Shown piece by piece: positions 1 through 7,968 of a stretch of DNA of 60,158 nucleotides; the stretch's first letter is position 1, and every line of letters begins with the position of its first letter. This stretch comes from Streptomyces sp. S.PB5 (lineage in GTDB: Bacteria; Actinomycetota; Actinomycetes; Streptomycetales; Streptomycetaceae), in contig NZ_JAQMWP010000035.1 in the NCBI RefSeq assembly GCF_030403745.1, forward strand, positions 1 to 60,158, given 5' to 3'. The notes beneath the pieces are model-generated. The model searched no databases. It was not told where the DNA came from and saw nothing but the letters and a program-made list of their open reading frames with translations. The translations under genes and the position numbers were made by a program.

Positions 1-101
1 TCAGCCAGCCGAGCGCCTTCCGCCCCGTCGGCCCAACGCGTCAGCTCCGCGAACTCCTCAGCAGACAACACGACTTCAACAGCACGAGGCCCCGGCGACA
101 T
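1..101 (-). pseudogene. IS630-type transposase, N-terminal piece cut by window edge
   Basis: The minus strand opens with ATG at 101 and reads MSPGPRAVEVVLSAEE, then an ELTRW motif and an alanine-rich segment, without a stop to the window edge. This matches the N-terminus (helix-turn-helix part) of actinobacterial IS630-family transposases, where EVVLS-x-EE-x-x-ELTRW is typical. The rest lies outside the window, so it cannot be said whether the gene is intact. Confidence 0.6.
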
Positions 102-190
102 AAGAACACCCTAGCCACTTACGTCCCAGATTTCTGGCGCATCGAACTAGCTGATCTTCGAGGTGTCGAAGCCCGAAGGAGATCAGCACG

Positions 191-1118
191 ATGACCGCAC
201 CCGACAGTCTGCCCCTGCCCGCCCTCGCTGAGGACAACCTCGCCGCGGCGAGTCCCGATCTGCGCGCGATGGTCAAGACATTCGCCGACGCGCTCATGTC
301 CGCGGAGGCCGACGCTCTCTGTAATGCCACATACGGGCAGGTCAGCGACGAGAGAGTCAATCACCGCAACGGATATCGCCCGCGCGAATGGGACCCGCGG
401 GCCGGCACCGTCGAACTGGCCATCCCGAAGCTCAGGTCCGGGAGTTACTTCCCGCACTGGCTGCTGGGACGACGTCGGCAGGCCGAGCAGGCCATGGTCA
501 AGCACGTGGACGAATAGGTCGCCGCCTTCCGCAACCGTCCCTTGGACGCCAGCCCTTACACATTCGTGTGGGTGGACGCGCTGACCCAGAAGGTCCGCGA
601 GGGCGGTCGCATCATCAACGTCCACGCGCTCATCGCGGTGGGCGTCAACGCGGACGGACACCGCGAGATCCTCAGTCTGGACGTGGCCACCGCCGAGGGA
701 ACGGCGCCGACTGGCTGGCCTTCCTGCGCTCACTGATCGCCCGCGGCCTGTCCGGGGTCCAACTGGTCATCCCCGACGCACACCGGTCTGGTCAACGCGA
801 TCGGCGCCACCCTGCCCGGCGCGAGCTGGCAGCGATACCGAACTCACTACGCCCGCGCGCTGCTGAGCCAGGTGCCCAAGTCGGCCCAGCCCTGGGTGGC
901 CACCTCGCTGCGGACCATCTTCGAACAACCCGACACCGACGCCGTCCAGGCCCAGATGCGGCACGTCCTGGACGCCCTGGAGGCCAAGTTCCCCAAAGAA
1001 GCCGCCCACTTGGGTGCCGCCCAGGGCGACGTGCCGGCGTTCACCGCGTTTCCCCGGGAGATCTGGCGGCAGATCTGGTCGAACAATCCGCAGGAGCGGC
1101 TGAACAACGAGATCACCG
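191..1118 (+). pseudogene. IS256-family transposase, degenerate
   Basis: ATG at 191 follows a good ribosome binding site (GAAGGAG). The protein begins MTAPDSLPLP and carries IS256 signatures: NHRNGYRPREWDPRAGTVEL, IPKLRSGSYFP, a YTFVWVDALTQKVREGGRI block with the first catalytic Asp, VIPDAH with the second, and NPQERLNNEIT near the third catalytic residue. A TAG at 515-517 interrupts the first frame; the frame shifts near 700 and returns near 780. Homology ends abruptly at about 1118, so the last 40 or so residues expected in this family are missing. The copy is dead. Confidence 0.85.
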
Positions 1119-1370
1119 AGTGGCCGTCAATACACCACTCCAGCCGACGTGACCAGCTTCACCCTGGCTGCAATCCCCTGCCCACTGCAACGAGCAGCCG
1201 TCCTGTTCAGGAGATCGCAAAGGCAACCGAGACGGTCCAGCGGAGGTCGGCCCACGCGACCAGCGCACGGAACCCGGCTCCCAGACACCGTCGATAGCCC
1301 CTGGGGCCCCTTCAACAGCATGACCGCTGGCCGGTGTGGCAGCCCTGTGCGAGTCCCTGCGACCGCAGGC
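1119..1370. other. Intergenic, no recognised gene
   Basis: About 250 bases between the truncated IS256 gene and the stop codon of the MarR gene. Open frames run through it in several frames but none has a recognisable protein or start context. It may hold the lost right end of the IS256 copy fused to other DNA. Confidence 0.4.
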
Positions 1371-1820
1371 TCACGGCAAGGCGGAGGCGATCTCCTCGAA
1401 ATGATCTGCAGCTGCAGCGATCGACTCATTGTTCACGTGATCGACCACGCGCCTGCGGGCGCTCATCAGCAACGACGGGTAAGCGGACTCGAGGCGCTGC
1501 AGACCCTCGTCCGTCAAGATCGCCACACTGCACCGGGCGTCACGACTGTGCTGTTGCTTCACCACCCACCCCCTGGCCTGCAGGGCACTCACGACGCGCG
1601 AGATACGGCTGAGGGAAAGTGCGGTCGCGACTGCGAGATCAGTCATGCGCAGATTGCCGTGTTCGGCTTCGGAAAGGTGCATCAGTACCGAGTACTCGGA
1701 CAGCGTCAGCCCGGTGGCTGCCAGCAAGTCATCGTCCAGCATCTTGGGAAGAGCCACCATGGCGCGCATCAAGGCCCGCCACAGACGTTCCTCGTCGGAC
1801 GACAGAGGCATTGTTGTCAC
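1371..1820 (-). CDS. MarR-family transcriptional regulator
   Basis: About 149 residues, a normal MarR length. GTG at 1820 is preferred because GGAGAGG lies about ten bases upstream; ATG at 1811 is the alternative. A dimerisation helix (DEERLWRALMRAMVALPK) is followed by the winged helix: LSEYSVLMHLSEAEHGNLRMTDLA, recognition helix ALSLSRISRVVSALQARGWV, and wing SRDARCSVAILTDEGL. A Cys sits in the wing region (DARC), where thiol-sensing MarR proteins sometimes have one; that role is inference. It follows the WrbA-like gene by 37 bases on the same strand, so probably shares its transcript. It is the best candidate to bind the related palindromes at 2484-2501 and 4711-4751. A similar protein is encoded at 7969-8421. 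Confidence 0.85.
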   Translation of the reverse strand: MTTMPLSSDEERLWRALMRAMVALPKMLDDDLLAATGLTLSEYSVLMHLSEAEHGNLRMTDLAVATALSLSRISRVVSALQARGWVVKQQHSRDARCSVAILTDEGLQRLESAYPSLLMSARRRVVDHVNNESIAAAADHFEEIASALP

Positions 1821-1857
1821 TTGGTAGCCACCTCTCCACCCCGAGCTCTGGTGTGAG

Positions 1858-2328
1858 TTATGCGGTTGCGGCGCGGCCGGCCTTGAGGGTGCGGGCGACG
1901 TCGGCGATGCGGCGCCCCTGCAAGGCGCCGGAGGCGCGGGCGGTGCTGTCGACGGGTATCTCTCCCTGGGCGCCGGTGACGTGGGAGGTGCCGTCGGCGA
2001 ACTTGACCGGGTCGGTGAAGCCCGGGGGCACGACGAAGCCGCCGAAGTAGTAGGTGGAGTTGCACAGGGCGAGCAGGGTGGACTCCTGGCCGCCGTGCAG
2101 CTGGGAGGCCAAGGTTGCGACCGGGATGTGCGCGGTGGCCGCCGTGTGATCGGCCCACGGCTGGACATTCGCGATCACTTCCTTCGGCGCCAACTCGTCG
2201 ACACGCAGCAGCCGCACCTCCGCACCCGCCTCCGAAGCACCGGTGCCGATCGTCTCCGCCAGCTGATGCACCGTACCGGTCGACGAGTAGTAGACAACAG
2301 CAACATTCGGCTTGAGAGCCTCGGACAT
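1858..2328 (-). CDS. WrbA-like flavodoxin/NAD(P)H:quinone oxidoreductase with internal deletion
   Basis: The N-terminus PNVAVVYYSSTGTVHQLAE is the flavodoxin phosphate-binding loop of the WrbA family, and the C-terminal half (HGGQESTLLAL, FVVPPGFTDPVKFADG, GTSHVTGAQGE) is also clearly WrbA. Between IPVATLASQL and HGGQE, however, about 45-55 residues are missing in frame, including the conserved GTPTR(F/Y)G segment that holds the FMN ring. The product is about 156 residues against about 200 for the family. It may be inactive, or bind FMN poorly. ATG at 2340 is an alternative start; neither has a strong ribosome binding site. It precedes the MarR gene on the same strand and lies downstream of a palindrome at 2484-2501. 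Confidence 0.7.
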   Translation of the reverse strand: MSEALKPNVAVVYYSSTGTVHQLAETIGTGASEAGAEVRLLRVDELAPKEVIANVQPWADHTAATAHIPVATLASQLHGGQESTLLALCNSTYYFGGFVVPPGFTDPVKFADGTSHVTGAQGEIPVDSTARASGALQGRRIADVARTLKAGRAATA

Positions 2329-2483
2329 GAGCTCGTCCATTTCATCAGGAGAGCGCCTCGGTGGCTGTCTCTCGCAAGTAACTCTTGGGTGATGTGCGAG
2401 GAGAGGGGGCGCCCGCATACACGGGAAGAGCCCCGCTGAGATATCCGCACTACATAGCCTGCGTGTGTGAGCATACGCTAGAT

Positions 2484-2501
2484 ATTGCTTGCGCGCGCAA
2501 T
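2484..2501. promoter_or_regulatory. Palindromic operator, probably MarR site
   Basis: ATTGCTTGCGCGCGCAAT contains the perfect 12-bp palindrome TTGCGCGCGCAA (2489-2500). It lies about 155 bases upstream of the WrbA-like start, in the leader of the WrbA-MarR unit. The TGCTTGCG word recurs upstream of the monooxygenase at 4736-4743, and inverted at 4711-4720. Confidence 0.5.
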
Positions 2502-2620
2502 CTAATGTCCCCGGGCGAAACGGCCCCACGACGGGCGTCGAGCCGCTCCGTAAGCAGCGGGAAGAGGGAAGAACCGGCCAGCAATACCACAGCTCCCGAG
2601 TGCTTGCTGCCGGACGCTGA

Positions 2621-3367
2621 TCAGGTCGCCGCTCGTTCCGGATGAGGTTGGACGCCACCGGCGGCAAGTCGCATCAGGGGCGTGTCGAAGTCGACATCGG
2701 ACGCCGTCTGTTCCGCGCGAGTCGAGTTACCACCGAAGCGGTGCTGATATCCCGTCCATGCTCGGTCGGCGATGGTGGTGCCCACGCCGGCCGTCATGAG
2801 CACCGCGAGTTCGGTCGCCGCACGACCGGTGCGCTCACCGAGCTCCGAGGCTCCCCAGTCCTCCGGTGCTGCGAACACCGAGGTCGGGACCGCGAGCGCG
2901 CGCATGAACGCCAGCATGGGGCGCAACTGACCGTCGATGACCAGCGCGTGACGAGCACTGCCGGCCGTCGCGGCGAGCACGATGGGTTTGGCCACGATGA
3001 GATCATTGTCGAGAATGTCGAAGAACGATTTGAACAGTCCGCTCAGACCAGCGGTGTAGACCGGCGACACAGCGATCACACCGTCCGCTGCGGCCAGTTG
3101 CCGGATGGCGGCCTTGAGCGGTTCGTCGTGGAAGCCGGAGACGATGGCCTGCGCGATGTTCGTCGCGATCGGGGCGAGCTCGATGATGTGAATCGTGGTC
3201 GCCCGGCCCTGCTGACGAAGCAGATCCACGGTCCTCTGCGCGATGCGGTCGGCTAGGAGCCGCGAGGACGAGGGAGCGCCCGTCCCTCCGCTGACGACGA
3301 CCAGGGAGAGCGGCTCGGCGGCCGGCTCCCCGGCACTGTTCCGGTCGGGAGACGTGGGATCAGTCAT
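2621..3367 (-). CDS. NADPH-dependent FMN reductase, partner of the adjacent monooxygenase
   Basis: 248 residues of the flavodoxin-like FMN reductase family (CE1759/SsuE type). The protein has the phosphate loop SGGTGAPSSSR (about 26-36) after a hydrophobic strand and the flavin-contact motif SPVYTAGLSGLFKSFFDIL (about 101-119). Such enzymes supply FMNH2 to luciferase-like monooxygenases. The start is three bases after the stop of the monooxygenase gene, so the pair is one operon and probably translationally coupled. GAGG is very close to this ATG, consistent with re-initiation. The first 20 residues are polar and lie outside the domain. Confidence 0.88.
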   Translation of the reverse strand: MTDPTSPDRNSAGEPAAEPLSLVVVSGGTGAPSSSRLLADRIAQRTVDLLRQQGRATTIHIIELAPIATNIAQAIVSGFHDEPLKAAIRQLAAADGVIAVSPVYTAGLSGLFKSFFDILDNDLIVAKPIVLAATAGSARHALVIDGQLRPMLAFMRALAVPTSVFAAPEDWGASELGERTGRAATELAVLMTAGVGTTIADRAWTGYQHRFGGNSTRAEQTASDVDFDTPLMRLAAGGVQPHPERAAT

Positions 3368-3370
3368 GCC

Positions 3371-4558
3371 TCAGCCAATCGTGGGGTAGTGGGGGGTGAG
3401 GGCGGGATCGCTGTCCTCGTACGGCGAGGTTCCCGTGACGTTGTCGCCGCGGTTGGGATTCGGCCGAGGCTGGCGAGGAGTGGCGTCGCCGTACTTGGCC
3501 TTGACCAGGCTCGCGTGCGTAGGCGTGTCGGGAGCGCCGGGCGTGCGGACCGATGCCATCTCCTTGCGGAGGACGGGCACGACCTCGGTGCCCAGAAGCT
3601 CGACCTGCTCCAGCGCTGCCTCCACCGGCAGACCCAGAAGATCGATGTTGTACAGCTGGCGCTGATAGTCGCCGTAGCGCTGCCGGAAGTCCATGGTCTT
3701 GTCGATGACCAGTTGAGGACTGCCCACCGAGAGCGGAGTGCTCGTCATGTAGTCGTCCAGAGAGTTCCCCCTGAACAGGGGAAAGGACTCGAAGTAGGGG
3801 CGGAACCGCTTGATCGCATCCTGGGAGTTCTTGGCGATGAAGGCGTGGCCGCCCAGTCCGACAATGGCCTGCTCGCGGGTCCCGTGGCCGTAGTGGGCAA
3901 AGCGGTCACGGTAGAAGTTGATGAGCTGGTCGAAGTGTCCATACGGGGCCAGCACGTTGTTGGCGAAGAACCCGTTGCCGTAGTAGGCGGCCTGTTCCGC
4001 GATCTCGGGGGTGCGGATGGAACCGTGCCAGACGAAGGGGGGCACGTCGTCCAGCGGCCGGGGCGTGGAAGTGAACCCCTGCAGTGCGGTTCGGAACTGC
4101 CCCTCCCAATCCACTACGTCTTCCCGCCACAGTCGGTGCAGCAGGTTGTAGTTCTCCAGAGCGAGGTGCAGCCCCTTGCGGATGTCGTGGCCGAACCACG
4201 GGTAGACCTGAACGGTGTTGCCGCGGCCGACCATCAGGTCGACACGGCCCTTGGCCAGGTGCTGCAGCATCGCGTATTCCTCGGCGATCCGCACCGGGTC
4301 GTTGGTCGTGATCAGCGTGACGGAGGTACTGAGCGTGATGCGCTCGGTGCGCGCCGCTATGTGCCCGAGCAGTGTGGGCGGCGAAGACGAGAAGAAGGGA
4401 GGGTTGTGGTGCTCGCCGATGGCGAAGACATCCAGCCCAACCTGGTCCGCGCGCTCGGCGACGCGCACCATCGCATCGATGCGCTCGGCCTCACTGGGCG
4501 TGTAACCCGTAACAGGGTCACGAGTGACGTCACTGACAGAAAATATTCCGAATTCCAT
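3371..4558 (-). CDS. LLM-class flavin-dependent monooxygenase
   Basis: 395 residues, a luciferase-like (LLM) TIM-barrel oxygenase. Visible motifs are the N-terminal strand MEFGIFSVSD, IGEHHNPPFFSSSPPTLLG (His 50-51, typical of the group), LSTSVTLITTNDPVR, and LAKGRVDLMVGRGNT (phosphate/flavin contacts near 111-114). It oxygenates an organic substrate using reduced FMN from the reductase encoded directly downstream; the substrate cannot be read from the sequence. ATG at 4558 has AAAGGTG eight bases upstream. An AT-rich leader with inverted TGCTTGCG-type repeats (4711-4751) sits 150 bases upstream, and an IS4 insertion begins just beyond it. Confidence 0.88.
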   Translation of the reverse strand: MEFGIFSVSDVTRDPVTGYTPSEAERIDAMVRVAERADQVGLDVFAIGEHHNPPFFSSSPPTLLGHIAARTERITLSTSVTLITTNDPVRIAEEYAMLQHLAKGRVDLMVGRGNTVQVYPWFGHDIRKGLHLALENYNLLHRLWREDVVDWEGQFRTALQGFTSTPRPLDDVPPFVWHGSIRTPEIAEQAAYYGNGFFANNVLAPYGHFDQLINFYRDRFAHYGHGTREQAIVGLGGHAFIAKNSQDAIKRFRPYFESFPLFRGNSLDDYMTSTPLSVGSPQLVIDKTMDFRQRYGDYQRQLYNIDLLGLPVEAALEQVELLGTEVVPVLRKEMASVRTPGAPDTPTHASLVKAKYGDATPRQPRPNPNRGDNVTGTSPYEDSDPALTPHYPTIG

Positions 4559-4710
4559 GGTTTGCACCTTTCTGCGGCCAGGTGCCGCACAGTGACTGCT
4601 GCACCTGACAGATGCCGGCAGGGCCGGGTCGGCACTGAACGGCGGACCGGACCCTGATGTGCGGGCCCGCGCGTCGCATGCTCCCCTGCATCGCGAGTCG
4701 AAGGTGAGCG

Positions 4711-4751
4711 TGCGCAAGCAAACATAACAGAAAGATGCTTGCGTACGCATC
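4711..4751. promoter_or_regulatory. Inverted operator repeats upstream of the monooxygenase operon
   Basis: TGCGCAAGCA (4711-4720) is the near-perfect inverse (9 of 10) of TGCTTGCGTA (4736-4745). The right part, GATGCTTGCGTACGCATC (4734-4751), also contains the 10-bp palindrome TGCGTACGCA. It shares TGCTTGCG with the palindrome at 2484-2501, suggesting one regulator, most simply the MarR protein of 1371-1820. Distance to the monooxygenase start is about 150 bases. Confidence 0.5.
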
Positions 4752-4763
4752 ATTTTACTTGTG

Positions 4764-4773
4764 GTCTTAGAGG
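4764..4773 (+). repeat. Target-site duplication, left copy (IS4)
   Basis: GTCTTAGAGG directly precedes the left inverted repeat of the IS4 element and is repeated exactly at 6230-6239. Confidence 0.8.
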
Positions 4774-6229
4774 CAATGCCGTTGTTTTAGTCTGCGGCGT
4801 ACGCTGCTGCGTAGTGCTTGCCGGGGGTGGTGCGGGTGTCTGCGGATGTCGGTGAGTTATCGGGGTTGGGGCTGCTGACCTGGGTGTATCAGCCTGGGCT
4901 GGTGGATCGTGTGGTGGCCGCGTGCGGTCGTGGCGAGCAGCGCAGACGTCTGCTGCCGGCCCGGCTGGTGGTGTATTTCGTGCTCGCTCTCGCCCTGTTC
5001 TCGCCGGCTCCGTATCTGGAGGTGATGCGGCATCTGGTCGAAGGCCTGCGGAGCCAGGGGCTGCTGGGCGAGTGGCGCATCCCGGCGAAGTCGTCGCTGT
5101 TTCGGGCTCGTCAGCGGCTGGGATCGGAGCCGTTGCGGGTGTTGTTCGCCGCGACCACGGAGCCGATGGGCACCGAGGCCACCCCGGGGTGCTTCTGGCG
5201 GGGGCTGCGGCTGCTGGCGGTGGACGGCACGTGCTGGGACGTGGCCGACAGCGCGGCGAATGAGGCCGCGTTCGGCCGTCCCGGAAACGGCCGCGGCCCC
5301 GACAAGTCCTCCTTTCCCCAGGTGCGGATGGCCTGTCTGATCGAGGTGGGCACCCATCTCGTGCTGGATGCGGAGGTGGCCGGCTGCCGCACCGGCGAAG
5401 TGACCCTGGTGGGCCGCCTGCCCCGCTCCTGCGGACCCGGCGAGCTGGTCCTGGCCGACCGGGAGTTCCTCGGCGTGCCGTTGTGGCGGGCCTTCACCGG
5501 CAGTGGTGCCGATCTGTTGTGGCGGGTGCCCGCTAACCGGGTCCTGCCCGTGGAGCGGATGCTGCGGGACGGATCCTGGCTCTCGCGCATCCACGCCACC
5601 AGCGACCCCGCGCACCGTGATCCGGTCCGGGTGCGGGTGCTGGCCTACCAGCTGCACGGCACCGGCCGCGAAGGCGAGGACTACCGGCTGGTGACCAGCC
5701 TGCTCGATGCCCGCCGCTATCCCGCCCGCCAGCTGGCCGCGCTCTACCAGGAGCGCTGGGAGGCGGAGGCGGTCTTCGCCGAGCTCAAGACCCATCAACG
5801 CGGCGCCCGCGTCGTGCTCACCAGCAAGACGTCCGACGGCGTCCTGCAACAGATCTGGGCCCACCTGCTGGTCCACCACGCCCTGCGCGAGCTGATGGTC
5901 AGAACCGCGGCCACCCGGGGCCTGGACCCGGACCGGGTCTCCTTCACCGAAACCCTGCGCTCCGCCCGGCGCAGCGTGACCCTCACGCCGGGCAGCTTTT
6001 CCCCCTGAGCTGCTGGTCAGAGCCCTTGTCCTGCTCCAGCACGACCTGCTCGAACGCCTCCTGCCACACAGACGCCTGCGCAGTCAGCCCCGCGTCGTCA
6101 AACGCAAGATGTCCAACTACCTGCTCAAACGGGCCGGACACCACACCTGGCCCCAACCCACCCACACCGGCGCCCGGGCAGTCCGCATCCAACGACCCCA
6201 ACCCTCAACCACGTAAAGCAACGGCATTG
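4774..6229 (+). mobile_element. IS4-family insertion sequence, complete ends
   Basis: The element spans 1,456 bp. Its left end reads CAATGCCGTTGTTTTA; the right end, read inward on the other strand, is CAATGCCGTTGCTTTA, so the inverted repeats agree at 15 of 16 bases. The 10-bp direct repeat GTCTTAGAGG flanks both ends, in the size range expected for IS4-type duplication. One transposase gene fills the element and its extended frame stops inside the right inverted repeat. The insertion lies about 20 bases beyond the palindromic leader of the monooxygenase operon. Confidence 0.85.
4818..6216 (+). CDS. IS4-family transposase with a +1 frame change near the C-terminus
   Basis: TTG at 4818 is the longest start (GTG codons follow closely). 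It encodes an IS4 DDE transposase: LLAVDGTCWDVADS with the first catalytic Asp, ELVLADREFLG with the second, and YQERWEAEAVFAELKT, the YREK-like signature with the catalytic Glu. The first frame ends after 396 residues at TGA 6006-6008. Shifting +1 at CCC (6003-6005) continues P-E-L-L-V for about 70 residues, including LLQHDLLERLLPHRR, to TAA 6214-6216 within the inverted repeat. The shift site TTTT-CCCCC-TGA is either a simple C insertion or a CCC-UGA programmed +1 site. The intact ends and duplication favour a young element. Confidence 0.8.
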
Positions 6230-6239
6230 GTCTTAGAGG
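6230..6239 (+). repeat. Target-site duplication, right copy (IS4)
   Basis: GTCTTAGAGG, identical to 4764-4773, directly follows the right inverted repeat. Confidence 0.8.
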
Positions 6240-6270
6240 GCGTTAATCTAGCCGAGTTGCCGCTTATGCC

Positions 6271-7110
6271 CTAGTAAGTACCCCGCCAGGTTGGTGTGGT
6301 CTCGTCCGATATGCGCTTGGCGAGGTTGTCGATCGATGCAATGTGGATCATGGCTTCGGAGCTGGCGGTGAGGGTCTCGTAGTCGCGGGCGAGCCGACGG
6401 TGCATCATGATCCACCCGATACTCCGCTCCACCACCCAGCGCCTTTTCACGACGTGAAATCCGCGAACTCCGGGGTTCCTGTTGACGACTTCGACGTCGA
6501 TTCCGAGCTTCGCTCCGTGCTCGACAACGGCGTTCTTGAATCCGGTGTCGACCCAGCTCTTGGAGATGGTCGGATACGTTTCCTTCGCCTGGTCGAGGAG
6601 GCGTATTCCCAGGGCGTTCTCGTGGAGGCCGGCGGCGGTGACGGTCACGGCGAGGATGAGGCCGAGCGTGTCGGTCAGGATGCCGCGCTTGCGGCCTACG
6701 ATCTTCTTGGCGGCATCGGTTCCCTGGCTGGTCACGGGCACGTTGGTGGAGGTCTTCACGCTCTGGGTGTCGATGACGGAGGCGGTGGGTTCGGGCTTGC
6801 GCCCCTCCTTCGCGCGGGCCAATCCCGTGAGGTCGTAGTTGAGTTGACTGAAGATTCCCTCGTCGCGCCAGGCCGCGTAGTAGAAGTAGACGGTGCCGTG
6901 GCCCGGGAAGTCGTGCGGCAGGTATTTCCAGGGGGTTCCGGTGCGGTTCAGGTAGAGAATCGCGTCGAACACGTCACGGAGTTCGACTTTGGGTGGCTGG
7001 CCGGTGGGCCTGCGGTCGAGCCGGGCATTCCGCCAGGCCGTCAACGTCGGCTCGATCAGGGCCCATCGGGCGTCGGACAGGTCGCTGGGGTACGGCTTCC
7101 GCTGGCTCAC
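6271..7110 (-). CDS. IS5-family transposase, apparently intact
   Basis: 279 residues, full length for this IS5 group. It has the N-terminal DUF4096-like domain (SDLSDARWALIEPTL; DVFDAILYLNRTGTPWKYLPHDFP) and the DDE core: SVIDTQSVK with Asp near 114, KSWVDTGFK with Asp near 188, and RRWVVERSIGWIMMHRRL with Glu near 229. There is no internal stop. Clear terminal inverted repeats could not be identified. It lies 31 bases right of the IS4 element. Confidence 0.9.
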   Translation of the reverse strand: MSQRKPYPSDLSDARWALIEPTLTAWRNARLDRRPTGQPPKVELRDVFDAILYLNRTGTPWKYLPHDFPGHGTVYFYYAAWRDEGIFSQLNYDLTGLARAKEGRKPEPTASVIDTQSVKTSTNVPVTSQGTDAAKKIVGRKRGILTDTLGLILAVTVTAAGLHENALGIRLLDQAKETYPTISKSWVDTGFKNAVVEHGAKLGIDVEVVNRNPGVRGFHVVKRRWVVERSIGWIMMHRRLARDYETLTASSEAMIHIASIDNLAKRISDETTPTWRGTY

Positions 7111-7471
7111 GCGGTAGCGTGATCATGGATCACAGCGGAAGTCGCTGTTCCGCCGCCCTTCAGGCGTTTCCGTGATCTTTTCGAACCAGACGAACTTCAG
7201 GGCGCAACCTCGGATGAGACGGACAGTCGAGTGCGCAGCTCCTGGAGGCTCGATAGCCACCCATCCACTCATACGCCTCAAAATGTGACACGGATGAAAG
7301 CCTCTTACCGGTCCTGACCTGCATAAACGCCCTCTGAGACTACGAACACCTACCTCAACGGCACGGGAGCCCTGTGTGTTGCGGCCCGGCCCTCTGCCCG
7401 TCACCCGATCGATGACCCGTCTCAAAGAACTCAGTGACAGAGACGGCTCCCGAACCTGATGGCGAACGACG
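7111..7471. other. Intergenic, no recognised gene
   Basis: About 360 bases between the IS5 start and an IS30 fragment. Minus-strand codons here (for example FVWFEKITETPEG) form an open frame but match nothing recognised. It probably holds the IS5 left end and other remnants. Confidence 0.35.
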
Positions 7472-7620
7472 GTGTGGTCGTCCACGGATCTCGAAGCCGT
7501 CGCCATGGCGATCAACAACCGGCCCCGCAAGATCCTCGGTTGGCGGACGCCGGCCGAGGACTTCGAAGAGCAGCTACGCTCGCTGCAACAACCCGGTGTG
7601 CAACGACCAATTGAACTCGC
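7472..7620 (+). pseudogene. IS30-family transposase, C-terminal fragment
   Basis: STDLEAVAMAINNRPRKILG, WRTPAEDFEEQLRSLQQ is the conserved tail of IS30 transposases (NxRPRKxLGWxTPxE). Nothing upstream restores the catalytic domain, and the open frame continues into unrelated sequence and then an IS3 tail. Confidence 0.75.
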
Positions 7621-7711
7621 CGAGTACGGCCCCCGCAGTTCCGGCGGGCCTGCCGCCGGCTGGGCGTCTTCCCGTCCATGGGCCGGGTCAGATCGTGCTG
7701 CTGACTGTGCC

Positions 7712-7951
7712 GTTAGCGAGCCGTTCAGCAGCGTCTTCAAGGTCGAACACGTCCACCGGCACGCCTTCGCCACCCGCGCCGAGGCCCGGATCAGGATCGC
7801 CACCTGGATCACCGACTTCTACAACGCGAGGCGGCTACACAGCGTGCGCGGCTTCAAGAGCCCGATCGTCTACGAACACGATCACCGAGCCAGCCTCATC
7901 GAAGAGCTGGCTGCATGGGAAGGTCTCCACGTTCGGATCGAACGGGATTGA
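7712..7951 (+). pseudogene. IS3-family transposase (OrfB), C-terminal fragment
   Basis: FKVEHVHRHAFATRAEARIR, IATWITDFYNARRLHSVRGF and KSPIVYEH form the end of an IS3 rve integrase core (the Y-N-xxRxHSxxG-xxSPxxYE tail). The part containing the catalytic Asp residues and most of the protein is absent. It happens to share a reading frame with the IS30 fragment upstream, giving a chimeric open frame from two unrelated transposases. Confidence 0.75.
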
Positions 7952-7968
7952 CACATTCGAATAGGGGA

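Noticed and set aside
3371..4558. LLM monooxygenase as part of a biosynthetic gene cluster
   Set aside because: No PKS, NRPS, terpene or tailoring genes occur nearby; the local partners are a reductase and a MarR regulator.
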